Shown: one piece after another, positions 35,677 to 45,499 of the stretch | Layout of the letters: the number at the start of each line of letters is the position of its first letter | Position numbering within the stretch: the stretch's first letter is position 1 | NCBI RefSeq assembly: GCF_007970185.1 | Contig: NZ_CP042431.1 | Span: 2,728,001-2,792,000, forward strand | Length of the DNA: 64,000 nucleotides | Source: Pseudobacter ginsenosidimutans | GTDB taxonomy: Bacteria > Bacteroidota > Bacteroidia > Chitinophagales > Chitinophagaceae | Direction: 5' to 3' | The notes under the pieces: generated by a model | Database searches by the model: none | What the model was told of the DNA's origin: nothing | Seen by the model: only the letters and a program-made list of their open reading frames with translations | Position numbers and translations under genes: made by a program

Positions 35677-38600
35677 TTATTTCAACAGCATCACGTTGCC
35701 GCGGAACGGCACGATCGCTGCATTTTCGCAAATGAATTCGATCACATAGATATACACGTCCGGGTCGGCGGGTTTGCCTTTGGCAGTACCATCCCAACCT
35801 GCAGCCGGATCATTGGCTGCAAAATTCCTTCTCTCGAATAACAGCTCTCCCCAGCGGTTGAAGATCTTCATGCTGTTGATACGCGTGATATTGCTTCCCC
35901 GCGGATAAAAGCGGTCGTTATGTCCATCGTTATTGGGAGAGAAGGTATTGGGGACGAAATAATTCTTGTCGTTACACTGCACATTCACAGTGATGCCCTG
36001 GTTGTTCGTACAGCCGTACTGGTCAGTAACCTGAACAACATATTTGGTAGTGAATTTCGGGCTGGCCACAGGGTTAGGACAATCATTGCAGCTCAGGTCC
36101 TTTGCCGGCACCCAGTTCCAGGAAACGATATCACCGGTATAACTTACCGGAAGCGTAATGCTGCCACCTACAGGTATCACAGGGTCCTGTTGAACTGTAA
36201 TAACAGGCAATGGTGGTACCTGTATCTCCGTGCTGGTGTTTCCGCTGCATCCGAGCAGATTGGTAGCCTGCAATCTGACGGTGTAGGTGCCGCTGGCACC
36301 ATACTTCACCGTGGATGTTTCTCCATTGCCGCCAGGTTCCCATTTCCAGGTGATGGCAGTATCGGGCACCTGCAGTGTTGCGCGCAGTGGAAGCTCACTG
36401 TTGATGCAGACTGTGGGGCCTCCATCGATCAATGGTGCAGGAGTACGGAAAACGCGCACAGTATCCACCATTACGCTGCTGCAACCAGCTCCTGTTACAG
36501 CTGTGAGTGTTGGATAATAAGTGCCTGGTTCAGTATAGCGATGAGAAGGATGATCTTCAGTTGATGTAATTCCATCGCCGAAATTCCATTCACGTGAAAG
36601 GATGGGATCGAAACGCGGACGGGTATAATCGGTGAAGAATATTTGTCCTTCGTCACAGAATCTTTTTCTGTCCATTCCGAAGAGTACTTCTGCACCGAGG
36701 ATCTGTACGGTGCTTGCAAAGCCCCTGGTCACCTGGCACCCCATATTATCTCTCAGGGTAATGGTTGGTCTGTAATTATTCGGTGCAGTGTACATGTGCT
36801 GCAGGTTCTTTGATTGCGTATTGTCACTGGCTCCATCCCCGAAATTGAAAGTGAAGGAAGTGTAATCAGGAGTGGTGATGGTGAAATCTACTACCAATGT
36901 ATCACAGGCCGAAGTTGGACTAAAATTTACATTGGTATTGGCAGCGGGATCTATAACTCTCACGATGCGGCTGACTGAATCCAGGCAACCGCCAATTCCA
37001 ATCACGTAAAGCTTAGCCGTATAAGTTCCAAAACCATTATAGAAATGATCTGGTTCATCGAGGGAGGAAGCGCCGCCATCACCAAAATCCCAATAGAAGG
37101 ATTCGTAATCCTGAGATCTGTTGAAGAATTTTGTTTGCAGGGGCGGGCAAATAGTGGTGGTGTCTTCAATATCGAGGGCCGGTTTGGGCGTTTTCAATAT
37201 CACATAATCGTTTCTTACCACAGAATCTGTACAGCCGTTGGCATCGGTCACTTCCAGTTTTATCCTGAAAGTATTGCCATCGGTTCCCTGGAATGCGTGA
37301 ACAGGGTTTTGCTGAGTGGATGTGCTGCCATCTCCAAAATCCCATCGGTAACGGAGGATATTGGCGGAGGAAGTGTCTGTGAATGTAATATTGGTGCGGG
37401 GGCAAACAGTGGTATAGTCTGATCTGAATCCGATTGTTGGGCCTGATATACGAACAGGTAGCGGGTCTGTGTAAACGCCCTGGCAGCCATTTGCGTCAAC
37501 TGCTGTGAGTTTTACGATATAAGTGCCCGTATCTGCATAACGGTGTGTGAAGGGAGGCGCTGTGAAAGTGGATGTAGTGCCATCCCCGAAATCGAAGATC
37601 CATTGACTGATTGTTACTGCTGAAGTTGTTTGGTTTGTAAAGGTGATCGCATTGTTACGGCAGGTTCCCCGGATGGAAGGAGTGAACCTTGCCCTTGGTC
37701 CATTGATCACTATGGTTTGCGCCGGTGAGGTACGGATACAGTTATGTATGTCGGCAATGCGTAATCGTACATTGTAATTTCCCGGATTAGGCATGTTGAC
37801 CTCATGATTACGATCACCGGTAACGAAGGGGCCGCCATTGATTGACCAGAAATAAAGGTGGATCTTTGCCGGATCGCTATTGATGGTCTCGAGCATTACC
37901 GGACTATTGGTACAGGCCGGTTGTGGAGAGATCCTGAATTCCGGGCTCTCATCTGCGAGCACCAGATTTCTTGTAGCCGTATGTGTGCAGGATCCATTTG
38001 TTACCCGGAGACGGATTTGGTATGGACCGGGACCGGCATAGGTACGTGCAGGAGGGCTTGCTGCGGTGGATGTGTTACCATCTCCAAAATCCCATAAATA
38101 GGAAACGGGAAGGGAGTTATCAACTTTAGAGGTATTAATGAAATTGTATCGATTGTCTACAGAACAATCAGCTGTATACTGAAGGGATGCCAGTGGTGGT
38201 TTGTTATGGATCACTGTAGTAACCGGAAGGCTTGGACATTTTTGATAATAGGCGATCAACTGAACGGTGAAATTACCGGTGTCTCTGTATCGGTGCGATG
38301 GGTTGCGCTCAACGGATGTGTTGCCGTCCCCAAAATCCCAAAGCCATTCATCTGTCCCCGCGTCAGACAGGTTTGCGAACCTGACCTCTGCTGCTGCACA
38401 GATATCTGTTGAATTGGCTCTGAATGCTGCTGTCTTTCTGGTTCCTGTTTCAACTGCATCCGGCAGTGTATAAGTTTGCGTGCAGCCACCATTGGTAACT
38501 ACCGTTAATGTAAGTGCGAATTTTCCTTCTGTTGTATAGTTAGCCACTGGAGTGGGGCCGGTTCCCGTTTGCCCATTCCCAAAATCCCAGGCATAGCTTC

Positions 38601-39990
38601 TCACTCCGTCCGGTGCTGACACATTGGCGCGGGGAGAGAATCTAAAGGGAATACAACCTCCCGCAGGCGTATTAGTGAATCTGATCTGAGGCTGCCTGAT
38701 ACGGACAAATGCGTTTTTCGTAATCGTATTCGAACAGCCATCAGCGTTAGTGATGGAGAGTGTAACATTGAAATCTCCTTCCCGCGTATAGGTATGCGAA
38801 GGATTCTGTGCGGCGGATGTATTGCCGTCTCCGAAGTTCCACAACCAGGTTGCAGCAGCAGGTGCATTGGCCCTGAAATTAACGGTGAATGGTGCCTGGC
38901 AGGCACTTGTAGACGGAGCGGAAAAGTCAACAGCAGGTTTATCTGATACTACTATAGGTTTGGTGATCGAGTCCTTACAGGCTCCATAGGTGTTTACAAT
39001 TTTTATATTGTAGGTGCCTGGTGCTGTATAAGTGGCGGTGGCTGTTGGCTGATCAGAAGTTTCTCCGTTCCCAAGTGACCAGGAGGAACTGATAGCTGTT
39101 TTTGATGATGCATCAGTAAAAGTGACGAGTGTATTAAGACATGCCCCTGCCGGACCTGAAAAATCCGTAACAGGTGTACTGATCGTAACAGGTTTGGTGA
39201 TAGTATTGGAACAACCATACTGACTTCTTGCAGTGAGCGTAACATTGAAAGTGCCGGTAGCTGTATAGATTGCAGTAGGATCTGTTGTTGTGGAGCTGGT
39301 GCTGTTCCCGAAATTCCATTGATAAGTCAGTGTGCCGGGGCCGCTGGTCTGATTACTGAAGTTCACATTGAATGGGGCACGACAGGTAGGCGGCGGCGTG
39401 AAATTGAAATCGGCAGTTACTCCGGGTGTAATCCGGATCATTCTTCCCACAGATCTCGATGCCACACAACCCGAAGCAGAAGTAACTCTCAGTGAGACTG
39501 TATAGAAACCTGGTTCGGTATATGATTTAACCGGATTTTGCTGATTGGAGGTAGTGCCATCCCCAAAATCCCAATACCATTCAGTAATGGGACTGTTGTT
39601 AGGAACACTTCTGTCTGTAAATTGTATAGAAGACGGAGCGCAGGCGATGGTCTGGCTGGCAATAAAATTAGCCTGTGGGGATTCGCTTACTGTAATGTAG
39701 TTAGTTCTTGTAATGGAATGTGTGCCATCACCATTTCTAACGGTGAGAGTTACAGTATAAGTACCGGGCTGGGCATAAGTAACGCTGGGATTTTGCAGAT
39801 TAGAAAATTGTCCATTCCCGAAATCCCAGCTCCAGTATTTTGGACTGTTGGAAGATTCATCCCTGAAAGCCACTCCCAATGGGGCACAACCTGATTGGCG
39901 GTTGGAAGAAAATGCAGCTACAGGAGCCTGTGCCGCAGCCTCCTGCAACAAAGCCAGTAATACTAACGTACAAAGCCAGAGTCTTTTCAA
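35677..39990 (-). CDS. Giant PKD-repeat protein with T9SS type B sorting domain (1437 aa)
   Basis: Signal peptide 1-20 (ending LLQEAAAQA), then about 15 PKD-like repeats of roughly 85 residues. Most carry a WDFGDG-type motif (for example WYWDFGDGTTSNQQNP, WLWDFGDGNTSVERNP). The C-terminal 95 residues form the gliding-motility-associated sorting domain: NYFVPNTFSPNNDGHNDRFYPRG, KIFNRWGELLFER, WDGTAKGKPADPDVYIYVIE. It should be exported by T9SS and displayed on the surface, probably as an adhesin. It is flanked by a paralogue upstream and a PorP/SprF gene downstream, the same order as sprB-sprF. Confidence 0.93.
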   Translation of the reverse strand: MKRLWLCTLVLLALLQEAAAQAPVAAFSSNRQSGCAPLGVAFRDESSNSPKYWSWDFGNGQFSNLQNPSVTYAQPGTYTVTLTVRNGDGTHSITRTNYITVSESPQANFIASQTIACAPSSIQFTDRSVPNNSPITEWYWDFGDGTTSNQQNPVKSYTEPGFYTVSLRVTSASGCVASRSVGRMIRITPGVTADFNFTPPPTCRAPFNVNFSNQTSGPGTLTYQWNFGNSTSSTTTDPTAIYTATGTFNVTLTARSQYGCSNTITKPVTISTPVTDFSGPAGACLNTLVTFTDASSKTAISSSWSLGNGETSDQPTATATYTAPGTYNIKIVNTYGACKDSITKPIVVSDKPAVDFSAPSTSACQAPFTVNFRANAPAAATWLWNFGDGNTSAAQNPSHTYTREGDFNVTLSITNADGCSNTITKNAFVRIRQPQIRFTNTPAGGCIPFRFSPRANVSAPDGVRSYAWDFGNGQTGTGPTPVANYTTEGKFALTLTVVTNGGCTQTYTLPDAVETGTRKTAAFRANSTDICAAAEVRFANLSDAGTDEWLWDFGDGNTSVERNPSHRYRDTGNFTVQLIAYYQKCPSLPVTTVIHNKPPLASLQYTADCSVDNRYNFINTSKVDNSLPVSYLWDFGDGNTSTAASPPARTYAGPGPYQIRLRVTNGSCTHTATRNLVLADESPEFRISPQPACTNSPVMLETINSDPAKIHLYFWSINGGPFVTGDRNHEVNMPNPGNYNVRLRIADIHNCIRTSPAQTIVINGPRARFTPSIRGTCRNNAITFTNQTTSAVTISQWIFDFGDGTTSTFTAPPFTHRYADTGTYIVKLTAVDANGCQGVYTDPLPVRISGPTIGFRSDYTTVCPRTNITFTDTSSANILRYRWDFGDGSTSTQQNPVHAFQGTDGNTFRIKLEVTDANGCTDSVVRNDYVILKTPKPALDIEDTTTICPPLQTKFFNRSQDYESFYWDFGDGGASSLDEPDHFYNGFGTYTAKLYVIGIGGCLDSVSRIVRVIDPAANTNVNFSPTSACDTLVVDFTITTPDYTSFTFNFGDGASDNTQSKNLQHMYTAPNNYRPTITLRDNMGCQVTRGFASTVQILGAEVLFGMDRKRFCDEGQIFFTDYTRPRFDPILSREWNFGDGITSTEDHPSHRYTEPGTYYPTLTAVTGAGCSSVMVDTVRVFRTPAPLIDGGPTVCINSELPLRATLQVPDTAITWKWEPGGNGETSTVKYGASGTYTVRLQATNLLGCSGNTSTEIQVPPLPVITVQQDPVIPVGGSITLPVSYTGDIVSWNWVPAKDLSCNDCPNPVASPKFTTKYVVQVTDQYGCTNNQGITVNVQCNDKNYFVPNTFSPNNDGHNDRFYPRGSNITRINSMKIFNRWGELLFERRNFAANDPAAGWDGTAKGKPADPDVYIYVIEFICENAAIVPFRGNVMLLK

Positions 39991-40068
39991 GCAAGAAGTA
40001 TTATGGTCACAAAAAGGTAACTGAGCCTAACAGGGTTTTCAACAGGGTACGGATTAAAAAACGGGCAA

Positions 40069-43000
40069 CTACCGGATAAGGGTTACGTTACCTTTCTCAT
40101 TGAATATTGTATTGTTGGTACAAACTACTTCCAGGGTATAGATGTATACATCGGGTGACGCGATCTTCCCTTTATGTATTCCGTTCCAGCCGGCGGTAAT
40201 ATCGTTGGGCTGGAAATTGGTCCTTTCAAATACCAGATCTCCCCAGCGGTTGAACACACGGAAGGAGCGGATACTGAACACGCCCTTTCCTCTTGGATAG
40301 AATACGTCATTATGCCCGTCTGAGTTGGGCGAGAACGTATTCGGGATAAACAGGTTGCTATTATCGCAGAATACGTGCAAGCTCACCATATCCCTGCTTA
40401 AACAACCGCCTTCATTACTCGCTTCCAGGGTGTACATGATTGTTTGCCTGGGAGCCGCAACCGGTGTAAGGCAGTCAGTGCAACTCAACCCTGCTGCGGG
40501 CGTCCACCTGAAATAGGTAGCATCGGGCGAGATACTTCCTTTCAGGATAACTGTTGACCCTGTCCCCATTTTCTGATCCTCTCCTGCATTAACCACCGGC
40601 CAGGGATACACGACAACCGGTACATAAGCCGTATCTGTAAAACAATTCCTGTCATCTTTCCCCACCACACGATAGGTCACTGAAGCATCGGGCCTTGCCT
40701 TCGGCCGGTCTGCGTCTGCTCTGTCGAGCCCTGTGGCAGGATACCATTCATAAAGCTCTGCTCCATTCGCAAACAGGTTAACACTTTCTCCCTTGCAGAG
40801 CGTATCTCCCAAATGGGCCTGTACAGTGAATGGTTGTTTTACGGATACACGTATCGTATCAGTGGCTTCACAACCAAACCCGTTGATCCCTCTCACCTGA
40901 TAGGTGGTATTCACCAAAGGTGATGCCAAAGGTGTGGGGCATTGAAGACAATTCAGGGTATTATCGGTTTGCCATTGATAAGTATTGGCTCCGGAAGCGG
41001 TGAGCGAAGCAGTAGCACCGCGACAGATAACCTGGTCAGGACCTGCGTCCAGCGCAGGAAGAGGATAAGCCTGTATATTTTTCAGAACAGTATCTGCGCA
41101 ACCAGTTGAGTTAGTAACGATCAATTGAACAGCATATTGTCCGGCATTGGTAAATGTGATGGAGCCGGGGCTTTGCACTGTTGCGGTATTCCCATTCCGG
41201 AAATCCCATTTCCAGCGAAGGGAAGAAGTATCGGGTTGCAACAGTTTACCTTCAAAGCTCAGCACAGCCGGTATACAGGCGCCTGCAACACCGGAAATAT
41301 CGGCCACGGGAGCCGCCACGATCTTCACCGGAAGCGGAAGTTGCGCTACATCGGTACAACCCATCCTGGTGGTCACTTTCAGGGAAACGGGATAGAGCCC
41401 GGGCTGCTGAAAATAATGGACAGGATTTTTGACACCGGCGCTGCTGCCGTCTCCGAAATTCCAGTCATAGCCAGTGATCTGATCGTTAGACAAAGACTGG
41501 TCATTGAACATTACCCTGCCTGAATCGCAGAGCACCTGAAGATTATTACTAAATGCCGCATCAACGTCATAGATCCTGATGGTGTCTTTGCCGGGAATGG
41601 GAACGCGGCAACCTTGCGGGTCTTCAAGTATCATTTTGGGGAGATAAACTCCCATTGTTGAATATGCGTGGCTGGATATGGCGCCGTCAGTAGTATTGGT
41701 GGTGCCATCATTGAAATCCCAGATGAATTTTGCTGCATTGGCGCTGGTGCCTGTAAATCTGATAGAGGTAGGTGCGCAGCCGGATGTGTTATCATAGGTA
41801 AAACTTCCTGTAGGTCCTTTCACATCCATGGTGGCGAATGCGGAATCCTTACAACCACCTGCACTTGTGATCAGCAGCTTTGCGCGGTAGGTACCGGGAT
41901 AAGTATAAAAATGAGAAGGCGTTGCCAGGTTGGAACCTGTGCCATCGCCAAAATCCCAAACCGCCCTGGTGAAGTACTGGCTCTCATTGGTGAAAGCAGA
42001 AACGAGCGGCGGGCAATTGGTAGTTGTCTTATCTACCGAGAATGCCGCCTTCGGATTACGGATAGCAATATACGAAGTACGGATCAGGGAGTCTGAACAA
42101 CCGATCCTGTCTTTCACTACCAGTTTGATGGTGTATAAGCCTTCCGCCTGGAATGCATGTGAAGGGGCTTTGGCAGCAGAACCTGAGCCGTCGCCAAAAT
42201 CCCAGGTGTATTGCCCCGCATCGGAAGTGGTTTGATCCAGAAAACGTACCGGAGCGCCCACGCAACTTAGTGTGTCGGGAGCGTTGAACTTTACTACCGG
42301 CCTTGAGATGTTCACGGCTTTGGAAAGAGTGCGGCTGTGAGAGCAACCTTTTGAATCGGTAACTGTGAGTTGGATATTATACACTCCCGGAGTGGTATAA
42401 GTGTGCTCAAATGGAGCGGTATTACGTGTTTCAGTGGTGCCATCGCCATAGTTCCATGTCCATTTGCTGATAGGATGGGTTCCATCGGAAACTGACTGGT
42501 CGTTGATGGTAATGGTAGCGCCCGGGCAAACAGCGGGATTAGCCGGAGCGAATGCTGCAGTTGGTCCATTTACCCTGAGCACATCAGTTTTGGTGATGGC
42601 GTCGCCGCAACCGTTTCTATCGGTAATGGTCAGCCGAATGGTATAGTTACCGGATTCGTTGAAGGTAACGCGGGGCTGTTGACCGGTTGGACTGGCATAA
42701 GTTGCCCCGTTGCGGAGGATGGTCCAGTTCCAGGCAGTGATCTGTTGCGGATTGCTGGTGATGGCATTCAGCGTAATGGAACTGCCTTTACAGATATCCG
42801 TATTGCTGATAGTGAAGTCTGCTTTCTCGTTGATCACCACCACCTGCCGTTGACTGATATGCTCGCAGGTGCCGTTGGTAACGGTTAGCCTTACGGTATA
42901 ATTCCCCGGTTGTGCGTAGGTGTGAACAGGATGCTGTGTGGTGGAGGTTTGACCATCGCCGAAATCCCATTTCCATCCTGTTGCGCCTTTGGACTTGTCT

Positions 43001-44868
43001 GTGAAGGAGCGGGTAAGTTTATCGATACAATTGGTGGGAACTGTGAACAGGGAGATCGGAGGGCGAATATGAACGATCCTCTGAATGGTTACAGAGTCTT
43101 TGCATCCATTGCTGGTCACTACCAGTTTTGCGTGAAAGTAGCCGGTGTCTGTAAAATAATGCCCGGGGTTCTGGATATTGGCATATCCGCCATCACTAAA
43201 ATACCAGTCCCATTCATCGATCACCGCGCCGGTACTTTCGTCCCTGAAAAAGATCTGTTGATTGGCGCAGGCATCGGCCGGATTGGCGGAAAATGCGGGA
43301 AGAGGCCTCAGGCCTGCTTTTACAGCATCCCGTACCACAACGGAATCTGTACAACCGCCAGCGGTAGTGTATACTACTTTTACGGTGAAAGTGCCGGCGG
43401 TGGTATAAGTGTGCTGTGCATTCATTTGATTGGCGGTGCCGCCATCGCCGTAATACCATTGCCAGTTTACGATTGGATCGATAGAAGTAACGGAAACGGA
43501 TGGTTGAAATACCAGGGGAACACAACCTTCAACAGGAAGGTTATCGATCTTCACCACAGGCGCACTCACCTGTACCAGTTGTTTTTTCTCGAGTGTATCT
43601 GTGCAGCCGGCAGCGTTGGTCACTACCAGCTTTACATTGTACATACCATTGGACGTATAGGTGTGGGAGGCAGTGGCGCCGGTACCCTTGCTGCCATCTC
43701 CAAAGAACCATTCCCAGCCTACTGCTCCGGTTGTCTGGTCTGTGAAGTTCACGGTATGCGGGGCTTTACAACCAATAGCATTGGTAGCCGTGAATGCTGT
43801 GGCTGGTTTGGCCAGCACCTGTACAGGTTTGGTGATACTGTCTTTACAATTACCAAAATCTGCCACCAGTTTAATGGTGAAATTGCCCGGCTGGCTGAAC
43901 ACTTTTACAGGGTGCAGTGCAGTGGAGCTGCTGCCATCACTGAAAGTCCAGACGGAGCTGACCGGAGCGGGAACAGAAGCATTATTGATAGTGACCGGTT
44001 GACCTGCACAGATCTGGGCGGGTGTATTGAAATCGGCATTGGTATTTCCGATATTGATCGTATTCACTTTTATAAGGGAATCGCTGCAGCCGGTTGCGTT
44101 CTTTACTATCAGCTTTACTGTGTAAGTGCCGTTGGCTGCATAGATGTGCGCTGGATTGAGATCGGTGGATGTTTGTCCATCACCAAAATCCCAGAGATAG
44201 TTCAATGTTCCGGTGCCTGAACTGCGATTGGTAAAGCGGATGGTTGCCGGCGCCTTGCAACTGTTGGGAGAAGAGAAAGTAAAATTGGCTTTTACTCCAT
44301 TTTGCAGGCTGATATAATTTGATCTTGTAAGCGTTTGCTCGCAACCATTGGAGTTCTTCACCCTGAGCGAAATATTGAACTGGCCGGCTGTTGTATAAGT
44401 GTGAGAGGGATGCTGATCAGTGGAAATTGTACCGTCCCCGAAATCCCATTGCCAGCTGGTGATGGTACCGCTCCCGGGATCACTGAGATCTGAAAGCTGT
44501 ACTGGCAGCGGAAAGCAGCCTGTTGTGGAGGAGGCGGAGAAGTTCACGGTTGGTAATGCATCAACTGTGATATAACCAGTGAGTGTAACCGAATCTTTCT
44601 GAGTATCGTTACCTGCAACAAGTTTTACTGTGTAAGTGCCGGGATTGAAATAGGTAGTGGCGGGATGCTGGAGAAAAGAAATGGTGCCGTTACCGAGGTC
44701 CCACCGCCACCAGGTGGGATTGCCTTTGGAGGCATCGTTGAATTGCACTATAACAGGTGCGCATCCTTTTTGGACGCTTGCCGTGAAGGCAGCAGACATT
44801 TGCGCATAAGCCACACTGTTACACATGATAACAGTCAGGCATAGGTTTAGCCAGGCGGTACGTGTCAT
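40069..44868 (-). CDS. Giant PKD-repeat protein with T9SS type B sorting domain (1599 aa)
   Basis: Similar to the next gene downstream but longer. After the signal peptide (ending SVAYA) come about 15 PKD-like repeats (WQWDFGDGTISTDQHP, YTWDFGDGSGSAAKAP and so on). Next are three Ig/PKD-like domains of another type, with DAGPDQVICRGATASL and paired Cys (LNCLQCPTPLASP), and then a type B sorting domain (NLFIPNTFSPNSDGHNDVFYPRG, VFNRWGDLVFER). It probably arose by tandem duplication with the 1437-residue protein; 78 bases separate them. Surface adhesion is inferred from architecture. Confidence 0.93.
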   Translation of the reverse strand: MTRTAWLNLCLTVIMCNSVAYAQMSAAFTASVQKGCAPVIVQFNDASKGNPTWWRWDLGNGTISFLQHPATTYFNPGTYTVKLVAGNDTQKDSVTLTGYITVDALPTVNFSASSTTGCFPLPVQLSDLSDPGSGTITSWQWDFGDGTISTDQHPSHTYTTAGQFNISLRVKNSNGCEQTLTRSNYISLQNGVKANFTFSSPNSCKAPATIRFTNRSSGTGTLNYLWDFGDGQTSTDLNPAHIYAANGTYTVKLIVKNATGCSDSLIKVNTINIGNTNADFNTPAQICAGQPVTINNASVPAPVSSVWTFSDGSSSTALHPVKVFSQPGNFTIKLVADFGNCKDSITKPVQVLAKPATAFTATNAIGCKAPHTVNFTDQTTGAVGWEWFFGDGSKGTGATASHTYTSNGMYNVKLVVTNAAGCTDTLEKKQLVQVSAPVVKIDNLPVEGCVPLVFQPSVSVTSIDPIVNWQWYYGDGGTANQMNAQHTYTTAGTFTVKVVYTTAGGCTDSVVVRDAVKAGLRPLPAFSANPADACANQQIFFRDESTGAVIDEWDWYFSDGGYANIQNPGHYFTDTGYFHAKLVVTSNGCKDSVTIQRIVHIRPPISLFTVPTNCIDKLTRSFTDKSKGATGWKWDFGDGQTSTTQHPVHTYAQPGNYTVRLTVTNGTCEHISQRQVVVINEKADFTISNTDICKGSSITLNAITSNPQQITAWNWTILRNGATYASPTGQQPRVTFNESGNYTIRLTITDRNGCGDAITKTDVLRVNGPTAAFAPANPAVCPGATITINDQSVSDGTHPISKWTWNYGDGTTETRNTAPFEHTYTTPGVYNIQLTVTDSKGCSHSRTLSKAVNISRPVVKFNAPDTLSCVGAPVRFLDQTTSDAGQYTWDFGDGSGSAAKAPSHAFQAEGLYTIKLVVKDRIGCSDSLIRTSYIAIRNPKAAFSVDKTTTNCPPLVSAFTNESQYFTRAVWDFGDGTGSNLATPSHFYTYPGTYRAKLLITSAGGCKDSAFATMDVKGPTGSFTYDNTSGCAPTSIRFTGTSANAAKFIWDFNDGTTNTTDGAISSHAYSTMGVYLPKMILEDPQGCRVPIPGKDTIRIYDVDAAFSNNLQVLCDSGRVMFNDQSLSNDQITGYDWNFGDGSSAGVKNPVHYFQQPGLYPVSLKVTTRMGCTDVAQLPLPVKIVAAPVADISGVAGACIPAVLSFEGKLLQPDTSSLRWKWDFRNGNTATVQSPGSITFTNAGQYAVQLIVTNSTGCADTVLKNIQAYPLPALDAGPDQVICRGATASLTASGANTYQWQTDNTLNCLQCPTPLASPLVNTTYQVRGINGFGCEATDTIRVSVKQPFTVQAHLGDTLCKGESVNLFANGAELYEWYPATGLDRADADRPKARPDASVTYRVVGKDDRNCFTDTAYVPVVVYPWPVVNAGEDQKMGTGSTVILKGSISPDATYFRWTPAAGLSCTDCLTPVAAPRQTIMYTLEASNEGGCLSRDMVSLHVFCDNSNLFIPNTFSPNSDGHNDVFYPRGKGVFSIRSFRVFNRWGDLVFERTNFQPNDITAGWNGIHKGKIASPDVYIYTLEVVCTNNTIFNEKGNVTLIR

Positions 44869-45064
44869 GATGGTGTTCCCTTATAAGATATTTGGATGAT
44901 CCGAGACCGGAAGGTAGGATTTTTCTAAGGGTTTACCTGTAAATACAGCCTGGTATTATAAAAAAATATTTTGAGTAAGATCCTCTACAGGAAAGGATCT
45001 TAGTGAGTTATAAGTGTTTTTATTTATTCGTTTGATTTAAGTCAATTCGATTTTGGAGATCTGA

Positions 45065-45481
45065 TTATTTTTTTCGAAGATGAAGGATGTTCTTACCGCC
45101 CTGAATGCTCATTTCGGCTTCCACATAATCCATGTAGCTGTCCGTTATCTTCCAATGTCCATTCACTTTTTTCAATGGATCGGTAGCCGTTGGAAAAAGG
45201 GCGCTGATGGATGCATTTTCGAGATTACCCTGCCATGTGCCTTTGTCGGGCTCATGGCCGTTACGAAGTCCCTGCACTGTTCCATCGCGCTGGAAGCGGA
45301 ATTCGTAATCGTTGAACGAAGCGGTAATATCGGTTGCGTTCTCCCGGTAATGCTCAACGTACCAGGCGCCGCTGGTGATGGCGTTCATCAATTCGGCCTC
45401 GATCTTTTTTTCGATCATTTTTTTGCAGCCGGTTGTTGCTGCCAGGAGCGGCAGCAGGATAAGGAGTAAAAGTTTTTTCAT
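45065..45481 (-). CDS. Small lipocalin-like lipoprotein
   Basis: A 138-residue lipoprotein. The signal ends LLAATTGC with the lipid-anchored Cys at 19, then KKMIEKKIEAELMNAI. The mature part resembles the lipocalin-like domains common in Bacteroidota (SGAWYVEHYRENATDITASFNDYEFRFQRDGTVQ and a later KGTWQGNLE). It starts 18 bases after the M32 carboxypeptidase stop, in the same direction, so it is likely co-transcribed. Its ligand and function are unknown. Confidence 0.8.
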   Translation of the reverse strand: MKKLLLLILLPLLAATTGCKKMIEKKIEAELMNAITSGAWYVEHYRENATDITASFNDYEFRFQRDGTVQGLRNGHEPDKGTWQGNLENASISALFPTATDPLKKVNGHWKITDSYMDYVEAEMSIQGGKNILHLRKK

Positions 45482-45499
45482 ACAGATATTGGATAATTG

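Noticed and set aside
42910-44220. Long plus-strand open frame (436 codons) opposite the 1599-residue PKD gene
   Set aside because: Antisense shadow of a repetitive gene; it is Cys/Ile/Gly-rich, has no family motif, and the minus-strand frame has clear PKD repeats.
35677-44868. Regularly spaced repeats that might be a CRISPR array or satellite DNA
   Set aside because: The periodicity (about 250 bases) is that of PKD domains at protein level; the DNA copies are diverged and no short direct repeat with uniform spacers exists.
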